A DNA stretch of 6,607 nucleotides from CAG-791 sp963650385 (lineage in GTDB: Bacteria > Bacillota > Clostridia > Lachnospirales > Lachnospiraceae). This document shows, piece after piece, positions 5,158 through 6,607 of this stretch (positions within the stretch are counted from its first letter, which is position 1; each line of letters begins with the position of its first letter). Location of the stretch: positions 1 to 6,607 of the forward strand of contig CAVJLL010000090.1 in the NCBI GenBank assembly GCA_963650385.1, given 5' to 3'. The notes below the pieces were generated by a model that was not told the DNA's origin, did no database searches, and saw only the letters and a list, made by a program, of their open reading frames with translations. The translations under genes were made by a program, and so were the position numbers.

Positions 5158-5991
5158 ATGATCTATCAAAAAATAGCAGATGGTGTCGATATGCCAATGC
5201 TGGGCTTCGGCACGTTTCTTAATGTGGGGGCGGATTGCGAGCGATCTGTTGCAGAGGCAATCCATACCGGCTACAGGCTGATTGACACAGCGGAAGCTTA
5301 CGGAAATGAAGAGCAGGTCGGCAACGGAATCCGTCAAAGCGGCATTGACCGTCGGGAACTGTTTCTTGCCACAAAAGTGAATTACAAATCTTACAACCAT
5401 ACGCGCGAGACGGTGGAAAACTCCCTGCGTCTGCTTGGAACAGACTACCTTGATCTTGTTCTGCTTCATTGGCCGTTTGCGGATTACTATACCGCATGGC
5501 GAGAGTTGGAGAAGCTGAGCAAAGAAGGTAAAATACGAGCCATCGGCGTGTCCAACTTTGAACCGGACAGGCTCATTGACCTGATTGCTTATACGGATGT
5601 AAAGCCTGCCGTGAATCAGATTGAAACGCATCTATATTGTCAGCGTCAGTCGGAACATTCCTGGGAGAAAAAATACGGTGTTGCTCACATGGCCTATGCT
5701 CCGCTTGGTCAGGGGAAGGCTAATACCATGTATTCCGAGGCAGACGTTGTAAAACTTGCAGAAAAATACAGCAAAACGCCTGCTCAGATTCTCCTGCGCC
5801 GCAGCATCCAGGACGGAGTGACGGTTATTCCTAAATCCGTGCATATGGAGCGGATTGTTGAAAACATCAATGTCTTTGATTTTGTACTGACTTCCGAGGA
5901 AATGGCTGCTCTACATTCTCTTGATAAAGCAACACCCATGATCGGCAATCCTGAAAAGCCGGAGCTTGTTGAAATGTCTTTGACATGGTAA
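5158..5991 (+). CDS. Aldo/keto reductase family oxidoreductase
   Basis: This 277-residue NADPH-type aldo/keto reductase (TIM-barrel fold, cytoplasmic) reduces aldehydes or ketones to alcohols. The full catalytic tetrad is present: Asp43 and Tyr48 in LIDTAEAYGNE, Lys73 in LATKVN, and His104 in LLHWPF. Other family marks are LGFGTF near the N-terminus, GVSNF in the middle, and the cofactor-binding IPKSVHMERIVENINVFDF late in the chain. Length matches the usual 270-290. The ATG at 5158-5160 has CGGAGG eight bases upstream. An earlier in-frame codon would run through the promoter and is rejected. It is divergent from an AdhR-like MerR gene and has a MerR-type promoter, so aldehyde or methylglyoxal detoxification is the likely job, though the substrate is not readable from sequence. 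It lies against the orientation of the mobilization genes, as a cargo gene would. Confidence 0.93.
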   Translation: MIYQKIADGVDMPMLGFGTFLNVGADCERSVAEAIHTGYRLIDTAEAYGNEEQVGNGIRQSGIDRRELFLATKVNYKSYNHTRETVENSLRLLGTDYLDLVLLHWPFADYYTAWRELEKLSKEGKIRAIGVSNFEPDRLIDLIAYTDVKPAVNQIETHLYCQRQSEHSWEKKYGVAHMAYAPLGQGKANTMYSEADVVKLAEKYSKTPAQILLRRSIQDGVTVIPKSVHMERIVENINVFDFVLTSEEMAALHSLDKATPMIGNPEKPELVEMSLTW

Positions 5992-6010
5992 TTCAAAAAT
6001 AAAAGCATGC

Positions 6011-6039
6011 GGGAGGCAGAACATCTGACGCTGCCTCCC
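6011..6039 (-). terminator. Terminator of the mobC transcript, between convergent genes
   Basis: GGGAGGCAG (6011-6019) and CTGCCTCCC (6031-6039) form a perfect 9-bp GC-rich stem. On the minus strand it is followed by GCATGCTTTTATTTTTG, a good U-rich tract, so it mainly ends the mobC transcript. It lies 20 bp after the reductase stop and may also stop that transcript, although the plus-strand side lacks a T run. Confidence 0.7.
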
Positions 6040-6054
6040 ACATACATTATCCTA

Positions 6055-6390
6055 TCAATGAAGCTTCGATAATCTCGTCAGGATTTCATTCTGCCCCTTG
6101 TAAATCTCTTTCTGATATCCGAGTATCTCCTCTAAATCCGTGTCATAGATGCGGCCTGTCTCGTGCAAATGCCTAGCGATCTGATTGATATTGGCATTGG
6201 CACGTCGAAGGAGTTTTAGAAGCTCCTTAATCTCCGGCATATCAAGCTTTATGACCATTCCGTCAATCGCCATCTTGCGGAGAAAGGCGCTGAGGTTCGT
6301 ATTGCCAGACAGCTCCATATTTTTCAGAATCAGATCATATTCCTCCTGCGAAGCCCAGAAATGCATACTGATGTCCTTGGTATCTGCCAT
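6055..6390 (-). CDS. mobC: Mobilization accessory protein MobC-like (relaxosome)
   Basis: This 111-residue protein resembles MobC-family relaxosome proteins, which bind near oriT and help the relaxase open and nick DNA. The N-terminal part (about 6-45; SMHFWASQEEYDLI, NLSAFLRKMAIDG) looks like a ribbon-helix-helix fold. The C-terminal part contains LLRRANANINQIARHLHETG, the MobC signature, then a helical tail. ATG 6388-6390 is chosen because AGGAG lies eight bases upstream. A TTG two codons earlier is poorer. It starts two bases after the stop of the upstream gene, so the two are probably translationally coupled. In related elements mobC usually lies close to the relaxase; here about 2 kb of other genes separates them and a terminator follows mobC. 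Confidence 0.85.
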   Translation of the reverse strand: MADTKDISMHFWASQEEYDLILKNMELSGNTNLSAFLRKMAIDGMVIKLDMPEIKELLKLLRRANANINQIARHLHETGRIYDTDLEEILGYQKEIYKGQNEILTRLSKLH

Positions 6391-6392
6391 AA

Positions 6393-6607
6393 TCAAAGCT
6401 CCTGCTCTTTGCTCTTGGTCGGCTTTGCCGTAGCCTCCGGCAAGGGCTTTGCGAGCTTATCCAGTACGGACGGCTTCTTTTCTTTCGGTGCTTTTTCAAG
6501 CTCCTTACGAAAGTGGGTGACGAACAAATCCACAAGTCCTGTATGTGCCTGGTCTACGACAAAATAGCAGTTGCGGTCTCCGCCCCAGGCATCGGCATTG
6601 GGGACGA
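6393..6607 (-). CDS. C-terminal part of an unidentified element protein (runs off the right edge)
   Basis: The minus-strand frame from the right edge to a TGA at 6393-6395 gives 70 residues. It begins VPNADAWGGDRNCYFVVDQA and continues through HTGLVDLFVTHFRKELEKAPKEKK to a Lys/Pro-rich, probably disordered tail ending KSKEQEL. The composition, the good ribosome binding site for mobC inside its end (AGGAG at 6400-6404), and the two-base gap to mobC support it as a real gene in the same operon. I do not recognise the family. A role in transfer or element maintenance is suggested only by its place beside mobC. Frames overlapping it on both strands look like shadows. Confidence 0.7.
   Translation of the reverse strand, partial: VPNADAWGGDRNCYFVVDQAHTGLVDLFVTHFRKELEKAPKEKKPSVLDKLAKPLPEATAKPTKSKEQEL

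Noticed and set aside
5086..5631. Minus-strand open frame of 181 codons opposite the aldo/keto reductase
   Set aside because: The plus-strand frame carries the full catalytic tetrad. The antisense frame has no recognisable domain and overlaps the shared promoter region.

Overview
The window looks like part of an integrative conjugative or mobilizable element (Tn1549/CTn-like) from a gut-type Clostridia (Firmicutes) host. The grounds are strong AGGAGG-type ribosome binding sites, moderate GC, a MOBP relaxase with a MobC accessory protein and a small CD1845-like membrane protein, all on the minus strand. The species cannot be named from the sequence alone.

Reading along the minus strand from the right edge: the end of an unidentified element gene (6393-6607) is closely followed by mobC (6055-6390) and a terminator (6011-6039). 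A regulated metabolic cassette comes next: an aldo/keto reductase on the plus strand (5158-5991) and a divergent AdhR-like MerR regulator (4637-5059), sharing a 98-bp intergenic region with two promoter candidates and dyad operators. The mobilization block then resumes with its own promoter: CD1845-like protein (4208-4498), a palindrome-rich gap that is my oriT candidate (4034-4207), and the relaxase (2582-4033). A run of four or five hairpins (2449-2581) ends this block.

The left third is a BREX phage-defence operon on the minus strand: a clear promoter with a two-copy direct-repeat operator candidate, a small helix-turn-helix protein (2128-2313), brxA (1402-2007), brxB (825-1400) and only the first ~183 codons of brxC (249-812). 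BrxC normally exceeds 1,000 residues. Here it stops after its Walker A domain, and the sequence further left (1-248) is unrelated. That stretch holds the last 22 codons of a plus-strand reading frame and a series of hairpins, which looks like the end of an inserted element.

Taken together, mobilization genes carry two cargo modules: an aldehyde/electrophile-response pair and a BREX system. The BREX system is broken as seen here. Whether the rest of BREX (brxC 3' part, pglX, pglZ, brxL) lies beyond the left edge cannot be told from this window.
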